64,000 nucleotides of DNA from Aspergillus flavus (GCF_009017415.1 NC_092407.1:1426001-1490000), one strand, 5' to 3'. Shown: positions 11,223 to 26,015, counted from the first letter of the stretch. The notes: generated from the sequence alone by a model not told the origin. Translations and numbers: made by a program.

Positions 11223-14200
11223 TCATTGCAACGATGAAACGATTCCTTCAATCTCAGCCCCAATATCCGACACAAGTTTATTGACTTCGTCCTCGGAAAG
11301 AGCACCACCTTCGACACGAACACCGAATCCGATGGTATCAGTCTTCGGGTCAGGACCGATATCAATATAGACGTTCTCATCTGGCAGAAGAGAGGTATCC
11401 AAGGCAGACACGGAGGTCGACTCCAGACCAGGCAGGGGCTCATCGGGAATGAAATCTGTGGGAACACCAATGCGAAGAGGCAAAAAGACCTCAGCATTGT
11501 CGCTAACATCCGCATCTGGCGTGGCATCATTGGCTGACGGAATGGAAGTCTGCATCCAGAGGAGGTTGACCCAGGTATTGAACAATGGGGATCCCGACTT
11601 TTGGGCATCCACCCAGCGGAGGACGTCCTGCAGCGAGCTTTGCTCGAACGAGACGCGCTCTGCAAGAGATGATTGTACCGCGCGGGCTTTGTCTAAGAGG
11701 TTGAGCACCGATTGGTCAGAGATGACGTCGGAGATGGTGAATGGGTTGACGTTCAGACAAGGTCCAGAGAGCTTCTCGATGTTGGGGAATGAGGCGGAGC
11801 GACCAGTTTGGTATAAGCCCATGGTTGGACTTGTTGATCCCGTTGCGCGCGCGAGGGTGCGAGCAACAGCCAGAAGGACTACGGCTTGGAGGCTCAGGCC
11901 GAAGGAGCGGCATGTGGTTTCCAGTTGGGATACGTTCTTGACCTTTTCCCAAGCTCCGACGAATAGTTGATCTGGGACTTGGCCGGCTTCCTGCTTGGAG
12001 TTGATGACGGTGCGCATACCTGAGCCGAGGGCTGAGGTCCAGTATGCTTTCTCGTCGACCTCTTGGAGAGAGCGGACTGAGTAGTCGACAAAGGAAGGGA
12101 AATCAGGGTTCGAGTCCAAGGGCTGACCGCGGTAGAGTTTTCCAAGCTCTGAAATGAACAGTGGCATTGTCCATGCATCGTATGCAGCGTGATTAACTAG
12201 GACAAGGATTCCGTCTCTGTCGCTAGCCTTCAAGAGGCGTAGTCTTACAGGAGGAACAAAGAGCGAAGAAGGCACTAAAGCCTCCGCCTTTGCTTGTGCC
12301 TTTGCAGTCTCTGTTATGGAATCAGAGGACTCAATGACCTTAAAACTTTCGCCGTCACGCACCGCCTCCTTCATGACGACTTGGACGGCTTCCGATGGGG
12401 AAACAGCTGCGAAGCAAGTACGCAGCACTGGATGCCTTTGACGAAGTTGATACCATGCTTCTTCAAGCATCTCGGCATTGATGCGTTCCGTAGTGAAGTA
12501 TGGCCAGACCGGTTCGAACAGTTTCCGTCCAGACTTCAACCAGCTCACGAGGTGATAGTACTGACCGCCGAGACATGGAAGAATGGTTTCAATTGACTCC
12601 TTGTTCAGCTTCAGCTGTCCCAATACTATTTTCTCAACTTGATCGTAGTCCTTGATAAGGGCGCCTTGAGGCTTGACTGCCTGTTCTGCTATAGGCCGGA
12701 TGCGTTGACTGATTCCGCGTAGAGTGTTGCCTTGGAGAATATCGGCTACACCCGTCTTCAGCCCCTTCGATCGACAGATAGAAGCAATGCGAATTGCCGT
12801 CAAAGAGTCCAACCCAATACTGAAGATGCTAGTACTGGGGTTAATACTGTCGACTGGCACACCAGAAACATCTGCTAGTACTGATTTAACGATGGCTTCG
12901 TGTGGGGGCGCATCGGTCTCGTCAACCAGGTTTTCTTCGGGCTCTTCCAAGGACAATCTGAGCGGCAGCTCTCCGAGACGCTCAGGTACGACCGTGACGC
13001 ATCTGGCTGGGTGCTGGATAATGTCGTCGAAGGCGGTAGTAAAATCGCTGATGAAGCTATCGAGAGCCATTTGTGACATATATTGCCCGTTGCAGTTGGC
13101 GCTGACCGCAATTCCATCTTGCCCATGGTCAACTTCCACGTTCAGTTTATACTCGGCTTGAGCAGCATAGTCATCTGTTTCAAACGGCTTCCAAATCTGT
13201 TGCTCCTCGAGGATGCTACCTGCAAGGTCTGCACTCTTCTGGAAGACGAAGAGCGTATCGAAGAGAGACGTGGCCTTCAGCATATCAGCCTTTCTCAAAG
13301 AGTTTTGTACAACTCTCAGAGGTGCATGCTGATATTCTTGTGCTTCGGTTGTGAGTTGTTGCAGCCGCAATGCCATAGCCCTATTGCTCAGGAATTTCGG
13401 CTCAAATGTCACTCTTTGAGCTACAGTGTTGAACATTGGTCCAAAGGTACGTTCGGTTCCTGGCACTGACCGACCCGCAAGAACTTGTCCGAATGCAATG
13501 TCGCGCTTTCCGATAAGACGAGCGAGGGCCTTGGCGTATGCTAGGATAGCCACGCTTTGGACAGTGACTTCCATCTTCTTGCAAGCGTCGATAATTAGCG
13601 GCAAATCAAGATCAACACGACCCTCCGAGATGAACATGTGATCCAAAGATTCAGAACACGGCAGCTGAGGGAGCTCCACAGCTTCATACCCCGACAGCTT
13701 ACGGGTCCAAAAGTGGCAGGCCTCATCTTGTCCGTTCGTCACATATTTGACTGTTTCTGAGAACTGCGGTCTCTCTGACGGAGACTCACCATTGTACGTA
13801 ATGGCGAGGTCCTCGAAAAAGAACGGCAAGGAAGCACCGTCGTATAGAGAATGGTGCATGACGATAATCAGAACTCTTCCCTCAGGTTGGTTGACCAGAA
13901 CAGAGCGGATTGGGGGAACCTCAAAAGAAGACTCCTCCCCGAACGAAAAGAGTGCATTGACCTTGGCGAGGACGTCACAGCCAGATGGCAAGCTCAGCTC
14001 TTGCCATTCAAGAGGGGGATGCGCGTGCACAGCACCGATCCAGGAAGAGCCAAGCTCTTCTATCAGATGGAACGAAGTGCGCAGGATATCATTTCTCTTG
14101 ATTATTTCTTGGACCGCACCACGTAACTTACTAATATCCACGGAGTTATTAAGACGGATAGGATGAGGGTTAACGTAGACCTGCCCGGAAGAGGCTAGGG

Positions 14201-17200
14201 TTTGTGTGATCATGCCAGCTTGTAGAGGTGTACATTCAAACATGGCCTCGACAGAATCATTATAACTTAGGAGACGGACATGCTTCTGATAATCATCGAG
14301 AGGAATATCTGCAGTCCCGTTGACAAGTTCTCCGTTCGTTGTGGACTGAGGAAGAGAAGATTGCTCGACGTGTTTAGCTAACGCACCAACGCATGAGAAG
14401 CGCATGACATCAGACGAGGAAGAGTTAAGGCCTGATTCACGTAGCTTGCGTGCGAATTGGATGGCTGTAACAGAGTCGATCCCCAAACTCAAGAACGAAG
14501 CTCCCTTGGAGACATCTGTCAGACTCAAGCCACAGAAAGAAGCAACGAGCCCTCGAATCTCAGTTTCTGTATTGGACCATGTGGTCTCATCCCATTGAAT
14601 AGCGGATGAACGTGAGCCTGACTCTTCCAATCGAAGAAGGTTGAAACTGTCCAAAGAGAAGCTCTCGCCTGACGCGACACTTGCGAGTACAGCATCCATC
14701 TTTTCGAGGAACTCCTCGCCATTATACAGAGAGCCGAACGCTGGGGAAAAGAGGCAATTTAGATTGATCGTGTCAGTAGCATGGTCTGCCTCGACTTCAA
14801 CTGCAAGTGGATATTCAGCAGGCATGTGGCTGTCAAGCTCCTTCCAGAGACTGTGTCTTTCTGGATCAGTAGCCCTGATGTAGGAGAAGAGGCAGTCAAA
14901 GAGAGGAGTTTGGGAGTTTGACCAGCGTTGTATATGTCTCAAGGAAGTATGCTGGTAATCAAGCGACCTGACCGTCGATCTTTGGACAGCCTCAATAACG
15001 TCAGTAACCGTGCCCAGCCCGTTCGTATCAAGACGACTTGGAATTGTAGTAATGCATGGAAGAAGGACCGAATCTGCGCCAGGCACAGATACAGCACGAC
15101 CAGAGAGCACAAGTCCGTACGTTACATCTGATGCGCCTACTGTATCGGCCAACAGAAGTGCAAATATAGCCTGTATCAATGAGGGGACTGTTGTTTGGAG
15201 ACTCGCTGATCGGCGCTCCAAGACTGACAGTTTGTTACCAAGTTGTTTGTGTACAGAGGTTGGGAGTTCCATGACACTAGGGTCCTCGCGGAAGATTGTC
15301 GGGTGGCAACCGGCCAGATACTCAGTCCAGTGCTTCTTCGCCTTTTCTGAGTCTTGACCATAAACATGCTCAATGAAGGCCAACGGTAAACCTCGTTCTG
15401 GGACTGGGTCCTCTGCATAACGAGCAGTAACATCATCCATCAACATTGAGAAAGACTCGCCGTCATAGAGAGCATGGTGGATGGAGATGAAGAGAGCGAG
15501 CGGTTCCTTAGTTTCAGAGCTCTTTGCGGTATGGAATCGCACAGGAGGTGTATTGGAGATGTTCGAAATGATATCTCGAGTGATTTCCTCTTGTTGCAGT
15601 TTGGACTTCTCAATCGACTCTTCGAGGGTGCCATATTCTCCTTCGGTCCAGCGAAGCTGATTGGAGTCAGGAGAGAAGACTACCTGGACTATTTCCTTAT
15701 CTAATGGAGCAAAGGCAGTTCTCAAGATCTCATTGTCACTGACCACTGTTTGCCATGCTGACTTCAACTGAGAAAGATCGACCTTTCCAAGTTGAAGTAT
15801 AACATGATTGACATAGAGTTGGTCCCCGTCGCTATTAATGGAGCGGGCTACCAATCCTTCTTGGAGGGGCAAGCAAGGACGCACAGAAGCAACTTGAGAT
15901 AGGTCGACGCCAGCAGGGGAGCTTTTTCTGTATTGAGATTCTATGTCAAGAAGCCTCTGGCGTGTATTGGACAACGAATCTTGTCCATTCAATGACGAGG
16001 GGGTTCTTGGCAGACGTGCAAGCTGTTCAATAACTGGGTTGCTCATGACAAGAGCGACTGTGGCTTGGTATCCGATCTTTCTGAGTTTTATAGAGAGACC
16101 TATGGCGCTCAGGCTGTCCAGGCCAATCTCAAAAATATTTGTCATTGGGCCAATGTTTGAAGGGTCTGTAGATATAACGGTACAGACCTCTTCCACCACA
16201 GCCTCCTCATCAGCGGTCAGAGGTCGACTGACAGCACTGCCATCTTTATTGGTCGCATTATTCCCTTGGAGAACAGTTGTGAGCGGTAGATCCACGAATA
16301 GAGCATGTAGTTCCTTGAGATTCGCTTTCCCGGACATCGGTGCCTTCGGGATATATGTTATGGGTAGGATAAGCTCAGGAACCATGTATGCTGGTAGCTT
16401 CTTTTTGAGGATGTCCTGAAGTTCCTTGCCCAAGGTTGCGATATCAGACTGGACAAAGGCTACGCTTTCATCCGGCTGGTGGCGACGAGCATCTGATCGC
16501 GTGATGAAAGATATAAGCTGTGCTCTAGCGAGGCCTGGATGCTTGACAACAGTCGTAACAACGGCAATGGGGACGGCCGAGGATGAGCGCAGCACTTCGG
16601 ACACCTCTCCGAGCTCCAACCTTTGCCCTCGGATCTTGGTTTGATCGTCACCACGTCCAAGGTACTCCACTGAATCGTCCGGCATCAGACGGCCGATATC
16701 ACCAGTTCGGTACATTTTCTCGCCATTAGGCCCCGTCACAAACCCAGTGGCATCGGGCCTGTTAAGGTATCCTTTTCCAACAAGATCGCCACTGAAGACC
16801 AGCTCTCCAGTTTGACCCCGGAGAGCATAATTGTCTGTACCGGGAATCATGACATGACAGGCACAGGCAGTCAACGGTGGTCCAATGTTTCGCATGTTTG
16901 TCTGCTTCCCAACGTGTGCGAAGGTACAGCCAATTGTCACCTCAGTCGGTCCGTATGCATTCACAAGCGCAATTTGAGAATCGGCCCATGTATCCAATAC
17001 CTTCTTGGATATTTTCTCACCGCCGACTGTCATATGGTGTAGCTTGGGACAGTCCTCTGGCCGTGCATCTGATTGATCCACCATTGACGGCACGAAGCTT
17101 GCATGTGTTATCTCCCACTGTGAAAGCGTTGTTTTGATGTCATTCAAGATCATAGCTCTAGGAGCGGTCGCCGTTGTCATTCCTTGGCGCCACGGGAAGA

Positions 17201-20200
17201 ACATTTCCAGAAGATGAGGGTCAAAGGCTCTACTGGCTTGTGCGAGATACCTGCCAGTGCCACCCAGAGTTAGCGTACCAGGAGCTGCTTTAATGCAGAA
17301 CTCTCTGAATGACTCGATAAACGATGAAAGATTGCCCCTTGTGACCATGACGCCTTTAGGCTTACCCGTTGAACCGGATGTAAAAAGCAGATAGGCGACA
17401 TCGTCAGGATGGGACTGGTAATCCCGGTCCTCAGCAGGCATAGTTTCCACCAATTCCTGGAAACCAGAGTCGTCGACGCAAATGACACGACATCCTTCAG
17501 GAACTCGGGAGAATGACTGCGAGAATTGGGTCTCGGTGAAGACAATGGGGCAATCAGCATCCTCAGTCAAGAAAGCTTTGCGTTCATCTGGAAGGCCTTC
17601 ATCTATTGGAAGATAACCATTTCCAGACTTGAAAATACCAACGATGATTGGATACGAAGGAAGGTTTCGTCCACAGCAAACGCCGATCATTTTGTTCTTG
17701 TATCCCTGGGAAGCAATGTAGGCTGCCACACGGTTCGCCTTTGTGTTGAGCGTCTCGTAGCTCCATGCTTCCTTCACAATCCCTTCGGGAGCTATGTCAC
17801 TTGCGACTTCAACAGCTGTCCATTCTGGGTGCTCGCGGGCATTCTTCTCCAACCAATAGGTTGGGCTAGTGTGGACTGAATCACGAACAGACTCAGGGAC
17901 AGGTCTAGTGGAGATAGACTTCAAGGCTGTTGGGAGATGGTGCACAAGGTCTGCTAATTGTTTGTCGGGAAACGCCAACATTGAAGTGACCAAACCGTCG
18001 ACTTGACGAACAAAGAGCGACAGTTGCTCTCGGCTCATCATGCGGCTATCGGACGATGCCTCCAAGATAAGGGCGCCGTCTGCATGTTGAAAAACATTGA
18101 AGGCCATAGGATGCTCCACATGTAAACCAATCTGGTCTTCGAGCTCCTGCCAGATCTGGGACCGAGTAGGACCCTTGGAATCACCTGCCACATGGAAGTT
18201 GAAAACAGCTGGGTATAATGCCTCTCCCCTAGGTCGGTTTAGCATCCTTCGCACGTCACGGGCATGGATATGGCGATGCTTCCAAGACTGCACCGAGATC
18301 CGATGTTGCTCGGCAAGAAAATCGCGCGCGCTTCCCTGTGGGTGAAAAGGTATAGGGACAACGGAGATCAAGGGGCCAACTGCATCCTCAAGATCTGGGT
18401 GCAACACACGGTCGGAGAGAGTTTCAGCAAAAACGGTTGCGGGGATTCCGAGATAGCAGAGTGAGACATAGCCCCATGCAGCTCGTATAATAGAAGCAAT
18501 AGATGACACTCCGAGCTGAGCTGCAGCTGATTGAAGCTCCGAAATCTTTTCCGTCAATGGAATCTCCTCTGAGATGAGCTTAAACTCTTGTTCAACACCA
18601 GGTTCTACCTTTCTACCAGTAAGGTCAGGCCACACTGGAGTGTCCAGCTCTGAAAACTTCTCTAACTCGGATTGCCAAAAGTTGCGGGTCTCTGCGCTCT
18701 TCACTTCAGTCGGAAGAATGATAGAAAGCGCACTGCTAAGCTGATGCCTCAAGGGCGGCTTGTACATGTACGCAGATTGCACATCGTCCATGATTGAACT
18801 GAGCGAAGGGCCATCGTGGATGGAATGGTGTATCGTAAGAACCATGACTCTTTCACTACCCTTGTCAAAAACAGTAACTGCCCACGGTGGGTAGCTGAAA
18901 TAATTGCTCTGGTGCTTTGTCATAATCGACTCAATTCGCTGGTCACGCAGTGCTACCCAGTCATGTTCAGTACACTGGTGCACTTCCCAATCCATGGTAG
19001 GCAAGTTGTAGATCAGCTGCAGGATAGAGAAGTCGAAATTATCATGACAAGTGCTAGCCACTTCAGCCACAGGAATGAAACCAGTTCTTAGTGCTTCTGT
19101 CTTTTGACAAACTGCAAGCCAAGCCTGCTTTAGTCTATCAAGCGACACTGAGGGGTCAAGAGAGAAGAAATGATTACTCCAGTACATGTCGTATGTACCC
19201 ATCGTCTCACTGAGTAAGCTTTCCTGGATTGTAGTAGCGCGTACCGTGAAAAACTCCTCTTGTATCTTTTTAGCAGCCAGGACATGCCATGTCAAATTAA
19301 ACTTCTCCAGGTTGAATGTATCCGAAGCTGCATTGGTAGCTTTGCTAGAGGAAGAGGCTAACTTCACCAAATCTTGTACGGTGACACAGTTCAGTACTTC
19401 GACAACAGACAGTTGGTAGCCAGCTTCTTTGAGCCTAGAGGCAAGACGAATGGCGCGAATTGAATCGATACCCAAACTTCCAAGTCTACTGACCTTTGTA
19501 ATGATCGACGATGAGATGTTGGCCAGTGATGCGATCATATCGATTATCTTTGAAGCTGTGGTGACGTCTGCTTCATCTTCTGGCTGTTTGGCAGAATCCT
19601 CATTTTCAGGGTTTAATTGGCCTTCCCAACTGTCGATGTCAATAGCTTCATATACGGCTTGCAGAGCCCGACGGTCAGTCTTGGCGGATGGTGTTCTTGG
19701 GATATTTTTCACAACTAAGTACACAGACGGGATCATATGATCAGGAAGAACCGAGTGGGCTTTATCACTAGCAGCACGAGCTATCTCAAGTGCTGTACTG
19801 TTGAGGATCAACAACTGGTCATCATCGGCAGATGCAGCTGCAGGCGCAGAAAGGAAGGCAACCACCACCTTCGTAGGTCGGTCAGAACGACTGAGGATGA
19901 GTGTCTCAATATTCTCAACAGAAGGATGACAGCTGTCAAGGGAGAAACTAATTTCGCTGAGCTCAACTCGAATACCACCGAGCTTGACCAGGTCATCAAC
20001 ACGGTTGAGATACTCAAGAGAGCCATCGGCAAGCATGCGCACCAAGTCACCGGTGTAATACAGTGTCTGTGAGGTTTCCTCGTTCAAAACGTACTTTGCT
20101 TTTGTGACATCCTCTTGGTTCAAATAGCCAGGGGAGAGCTGGGGTCCACCCAATGCTAATTCACCAACTGCATTCTTCATTACCATTCGCTGGTTCCTTG

Positions 20201-23200
20201 TCACAAAGACAGACACAGTATCCATGGGCCAGCCAATGTTTGCACTCTTGATGTTCTTGTGCTCGTTTCCGAACTCCCTAATTGTGGAAACAATGGTTAC
20301 TTCGGCAGGTCCATATGTGTTGAAGGCGCGCATATCAGTGCCCCAGTCATCAGCGACTTGCTGGGTCAGCTTCTCACCAATCATGGTAATCACCTCAAGG
20401 GTTTCACAGCTCTTCCTGGGAACACCTGCTGAAAACGCCGGAGTGAGATGGGCATGAGTAGCTTTGGTGATGTTCGCGAGTTTGGAGAATGAGCCCAACA
20501 TTATCTCTCTTGTAGCGGAGATGAGAACTCCTCCCAGGCTCCAGGTATAGAAGATGTCTTGGATTGACACATCAAAGGTATACTGTGAGAACTGCATGCA
20601 GCGAACAACGCCACCTTGTACGTCTGTGGGAATATCCTTGGCAAGGGATTTCATACAAGAGACAGCGGCAGAATGTTTGATAGGAACACCCTTGGGTGCA
20701 CCCGTTGTGCCACTGGTCCAAATGAGATACGCCATATCATCTGGGCTTGTTCTTTGCTTAGTACTGGGTCTTCCCACGCCACTCAACTCAGAAGTATTTG
20801 CAGTGAATCGGCTGACATCGATAATGTCGACCCCAGCTGGAATGGAGCCCTCGGGTTGATCGCCATCGTCACTAGACACGAGAAGAACTTTGGCGCCAGT
20901 CCGAGCAATCAAGTCATGGCGACGCTGAGCAGGAGAAAGGGTGTCAATCGGACACCAGGCACCACCTGCTTTGACAATACCTAGAATAGCCACATACATA
21001 GCCGGGCTTTTCTCAATACATATGGGAACAGGAGTATTGGTCAGCGGACCGGCGGCTTGAAGCAGATTCCCAGCAAGATTATCGGCTATCGCGTTGAGCT
21101 CTCCGTAGGTCCACGAAATATTATGTGGGTTGCTTTCGTCATCCAAGTCGCCCTTAAAAATTAATGCTATGTCTTCTGGGTGCGACTCTGCATGTTCTTC
21201 AAAACGAGAGTGGATTAGCGCGCCTTTTGACACCTCCGGAACAACAATTGATGTCGGATTGAACGTGGACTTCAGCTCGGCCTGGGTCTGGGATGGAGCA
21301 TCTAGAAAGCTTCCTTCTGGTGTTTCAAGTATGAACGCAACAATATCAGCCATTTGTCTCAGCATGACCTCAGCTGATTCAGAGTCAAGCAGAGCATGAT
21401 TGAAACTGGCACGGAAGGTCAAAGATGAATTGGCTCCAGGCCAAACTTCAATCATCACAGCAAAGTCATTACCCATTGGTGGGTGGTCTATTGAGCTCCA
21501 AATCCCGCTGGTGCTCGATCCAGCACTGAAGTCCTGATATGCCAGTAGCGTGTCATATGGCAATCGACCATCTCCTGTCACCAGCGATCCCAGGCGTGGT
21601 TGCAGGTGTGACAATGTCTTGGCATTGAAAGATGACAGGTAGCGGGCGACAGCTCTGTTCGTCCTAGTGCCAGTAGCATCCTGTGGGATTAGGTGCATAG
21701 CGAGTCGTACGGGAACGGTCGTAAATGTTGGGCCAATGCAAATTTCTGAGTCGGGATCCAACCGTCCAGAAACTACGCTGCCCATCACAACATCTTGGTC
21801 TGGGGTTCCAGTGTAGGCCAAGAGGACAGAGCCCCAAGCTGCCTGCAGCACTGAGAGTGGGGTTGCGCCGATGGCTTTAGACTGCCTTTTCAACCGGTCG
21901 TAGCTGATGTGTGCGGTGATTTCGACACAGTCGGCCGCTTTCACTGGAGGAGCCCGATAAGGCGTGACGGAAGGAAAGGAAATTGGTGAGAAGTGGTCCA
22001 AATGTTCGTTCCAAAAGTTGGAAGTTGCTGTATGGTCAGCGCCAAAGTGATGTTGTACAATATGCTCTAATGATGTTCTGTTCGCCATAGCCTTATTACC
22101 GTAAACCAAAGACACATCCTGAAGAAGTAGTTGCAATGAACCACCATCAAAGATTCCGTGAAACATGCTCAGGATTATGAGTGTTCTTTGAGAGGATGTG
22201 ATCAGAGATAACTTCCACGGAGGCGTACTCAAGTCAATTGTTTCCTCTGCGTCTCGTAGAGCCTTATTTAGGGTTTCTTTCTCTGAATTACCCTCAGAGG
22301 CATTGTACACATTCCACTTTGGCTGTGGTACTGCATCGGCAGCCAGGATACATTGTGCGAATGGAGCCATGTCGTCATCAAGCCAGCAGAAGACAGTCCG
22401 GAAGGAGTCATAATTTGCGGTGACGATGTCCCACGCGTTCCGTACACGGTCAAGGTCGACTGCAGCTTCAAGGGGAAGGACGGAATGATAGATGTACGAG
22501 CGGGTTTGGAATGACTTATCTGCCGAGCTGCGCAGAAAACTGGTCAACATACCAGATTGTGTTGCCGTGGTTGGTAAGACTTTCTGGATCTGATCTGAGT
22601 TTAGACCGAGCCTCTCCGCACACACAGAGTGATTTCTGGTACTGAACGATGTAAGCCTTTGGTTCAACAGCTCAGCGGAGCCGTCAGCTAGTAAAGCGCC
22701 GTTTGAGTCGACACCATTCACCGTCGAGTGTGGCTTAGCAATGATTGACACCAGCCCCTTGGGTGTTTCGGCTCGCAGAACATCCCCTACAGACAAGCCT
22801 TCAATAGAATTGTCTCGCATCTTCTGCAGGAGTCGCATCGCGCCGAGACTGTCAATACCTAGCGAATAAAGATCTGATCCGGGCTTGATTGCGGTGACAT
22901 CTTCGTCGGATGTTTCCGCGATAAGGCTAACCACAAGTTGTTGTACCTGTTGTGTGTGTTCATCTGTAGTCTCCCAATTATGCTGCGCATCAACAGACGT
23001 TTCAAGCTTCGGTTTCTGGGTAGAGTATAGTTCCACATCACCCTGCTGGAGCTTGGCAGATATGGCTTTGCGGTCCACCTTTCCAGAGCTAGATCTAGGT
23101 AGAGAGTCAAAGAACGCGTATGCCGATGGACACATGTATGATGCGAGATGCAGCTGTGTTGACTCTTGCGCAGTTCGCACGATTTCGTCTTTTTCTGCCT

Positions 23201-25563
23201 CTGTCGCGTTATCCGCTACTAAGCATGCAAAGACCTGCTCGCTACCTTGCATATTCGAGTCCCTCTTTGACACCACGGCCACAACCTCAGTAATACCACT
23301 AACCGTGGAAAGGACGGACTCTATCTCACCGAGCTCCACGCGGCGACCACTAAGTTTTACCTGATCAGAGGTAATCCGGCCAAGGAACTCGATAACCTGG
23401 GAGCCTGTTTCGTCCCAAACAATGCGTGCCATGTCACCAGTGCGGTAGACATAACCGAAGTCGGGGCTATGTACAAAGGACTTCGCAGTTTCTTTCGGAC
23501 GGTTTAAATAGCCTTTGCTGACTTGTGGTCCTCCTAGCGCCAGCTCTCCAGCAAGCCCAGACGGTACTGGCTTGGGTACATGCGTATTCGGATCCAGGAT
23601 GAACATTGCACTCGTGGGCAATGCTTTACCAATGATTGAACCACGAGTGGAACGGTCGACTGGGGCAAGGAAGGTGCAGTTGATTGCGCCTTCGGTGGGA
23701 CCATATGCATTAACCAACATGGTTGAAGGTCCTGAAGAGCCATTTACCCCATTTGCATCTGGTGTAGAAGCGAAGTTCTCAATGACTGTTCGATTCAGCT
23801 TTTCACCCATGGTCCAGAGAGATTGAAGAGTTGTCAGACGTGAAGGCCGCAGAAGTGCGGCCAAGCTGGGAGTGGCCATCATCACAGTTGCTCTTGCTTC
23901 ATTAATGGTTGCTTCCAAGTCGGTCAACGTCAAACTCCGATAAGCAGAGCAAAGAGTAGCACCTCTGCTCAATGTTACAAAGATCTCCATGAGAGATGGA
24001 TCAAATGTGGGAGACGCGAACTGGAACCAACGGAAGTCCCCGGCGGAGTCTCCGGGGAGCGGGATGGCTGTAGCATGAGACTCGATGGAGCAGGTAACTG
24101 CCAGATGGCTTACTTGAACACCCTTAGGCTTTCCAGTAGAGCCACTTGTGAACAGGAGATAAGCAGTTTGGCTTTCACTGATATTCAGTTGCTCAAGAGG
24201 TTCAGATATAGCTGTTGAGGGGGTCTGGTCTGCTCGCAACTCTTTCCACTTGGACACTTCCGCGACGTCAACCCATGTAGGGGTAGTTGCTTCAGTGTCT
24301 GTGGTTTCCGTACGCCACGGCACAGAGGATGGCTCTGATGTATTGCCTAGGATAATGGGAGAGCCGATGTCCTGGAGGATCTCTTGCACTCGTTGTGCGG
24401 GGGCATCTTGAGGGATCGGTGAAAACGCACAGCCGGCTTTCAGGACACCGAGATAGGAAATATAAAGTTCAGGGGATGTCGACATATATACAGGGAGTAT
24501 GAGCCCATAGTTGGCCGAGCCATCGTGGCCGGACAAAAGAGTTCTGATATGGGTGGCTAAGTTCGATGCTGCAGTATTAAGAGCGGCGTAAGTTAAAATG
24601 CTGTGTTCTGCGGGTATTTCTGCAGACGATAAAGAATGTACGAAATCAAGTGCTATAGAATTAGGCTTTCTACGGGCCCAGCCCTCGAAAGCAGCGTGAA
24701 GAAGGGATGGCCTAGAGCTCTCGGCTTCAGTGGCCTCATTCGGTTCAGTGCCCCTGGATGGGGGTACCATAAGTGGAGGAAAATTAATGATCGATAGCTC
24801 AGGAGGTGGTATCTCGAGAGTAAGGAATGTTGATGAGTCGGCTAAGCGTGAGGCGAGCGTTTTCAACAGTTGAGAGATTGCCGTGTCCGGAATGAGTTGC
24901 ATCGGATAGGTAAAATCAATCTGTAGAACACCCTCATTCGTAGTAGATCTAACATTCAAGCCGAATACCTACTGGCGAGTTAGTTACCTAAGCAAAGTAT
25001 ACAGACTATCCTTGGAGGAGACCGACATTTTCTTGGACGCTAGGTTGTAGCTCGCCATTTTCAGGACTGACGCCCAATCCTAGGGTCAACGAAAACTGGA
25101 CCTCGTCCTTGTTGTAGTAGCATGTATCTACTTCGCGCACTTTGCAACATTCTTGGCCTGTCTGCTGCTCAGCCCTATCGGAGCCAAACACGGAGGCGCA
25201 AATGACTCCGCATGCCCGTTGTGTGCCCGACACGAATGGTGAGTGGCGCGAAACGAAGAAGGCAACATCCTCAAGCCCGGTGAAGCTAGATATGAAACGC
25301 GCGTAGCCCTGGACGATGTCATCGGCGAGGTTCTGAATTTCCGAAGTGTAAAATAGCTCGACCGAGGGACTTCTGGCTACCGCAAGGTCGGCTGATCTAT
25401 TGACAACGTAGGGATCAATCGTGTCCAAGGCCGGAACCTTGGTAACGGGCAGTATCTCATTCATGGTTATGGACGAGGTGCTGTTGCTCGAAGAAAGGGT
25501 CTTGTCGCAGACTGAGTCCGCGGAGCTTCCGTACCCCTCATCGCTCGTGATTTTGCCTGCCAT
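11223..25563 (-). CDS. sidC: ferricrocin-type siderophore nonribosomal peptide synthetase (SidC type)
   Basis: Exon 1 is 25563-25027 and exon 2 is 24968-11223, about 4,760 aa. Domain order by motif: A1 (LLFTSGSTGKPKGV near 24150; YRTGDMARI), T1 (LGIDSLGAM near 22860), C1 (FHGIFDG near 22160); A2 (LIWTSGTTGAPKGV near 20710), T2 (LGIDSIRAI near 19465), C2 (HHSIHDG near 18820); A3 (LLFTSGSTGKPKGV near 17370), T3 (IGLDSLSAI near 16120), C3 (HHALYDG near 15470); T4 (LGIDSVTAI near 14480), C4 (HHSLYDG near 13850); T5 (IGLDSLTAI near 12810), C5 (NHAAYDA near 12185). The (A-T-C)3-(T-C)2 layout with no thioesterase is the hallmark of SidC/NPS2 enzymes, which build ferricrocin from Gly, Ser and three N5-acetyl-N5-hydroxyornithines in the cytosol. 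In this family the third A domain is linked to the hydroxamate building block, the extra T-C pairs allow iterative use, and the last C domain probably cyclises. The neighbouring sidI-type gene and SreA-type sites support the call. Confidence 0.93.
24969..25026 (-). other. 58-base intron with a weak donor in sidC
   Basis: Only one phase-consistent solution joins the two sidC exons: donor GTCGGT after GAA AAT, branch-like CTAAC, and acceptor CCAGTAG before GTA TTC. It yields the uninterrupted sequence SVQENVFGLNVRSTTNEG. The donor departs from the fungal GTRAGT consensus. Every other GT gives a stop or the wrong phase. Confidence 0.6.
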
Positions 25564-26015
25564 TGCTTCAGTAGTGCGGGGTCACTGCGGCTACTCACCT
25601 GCGAACTCAGCGAAACTCGTCTTGCTTCTTCAGCAAGAGCTTGCACCTGCGCGCGTATAAAGAAATGGAAATCACAGCTAGTCAGGGGAGCTTGAAGGAT
25701 TGGCGACCAAGATATTCCTGCAACTGCAGCTAAAAAGCCACATTCTGCAGCAAACTCAGGAACCAGTGTACGGCGTCATTCGTGGGAACCCAAGGGGTCA
25801 CAAATCAAGCTCATTGGGCAGAACATGACAAAGTGGGGGGTAGTCAACGGGCTACCGCGGTAATTACAATGGTATTGATTGTGATGTGCAGGATTTGCAA
25901 AATGTTCTGGGTGAGACCACACTGCGCGGATGACGCGCCAATCACTCCCCCGATTCTCCTGCCGTCGGTCGCGAAGTGGGGGTAAACCAATCATTTTCTC
26001 CGGTCATCGGCCAAC

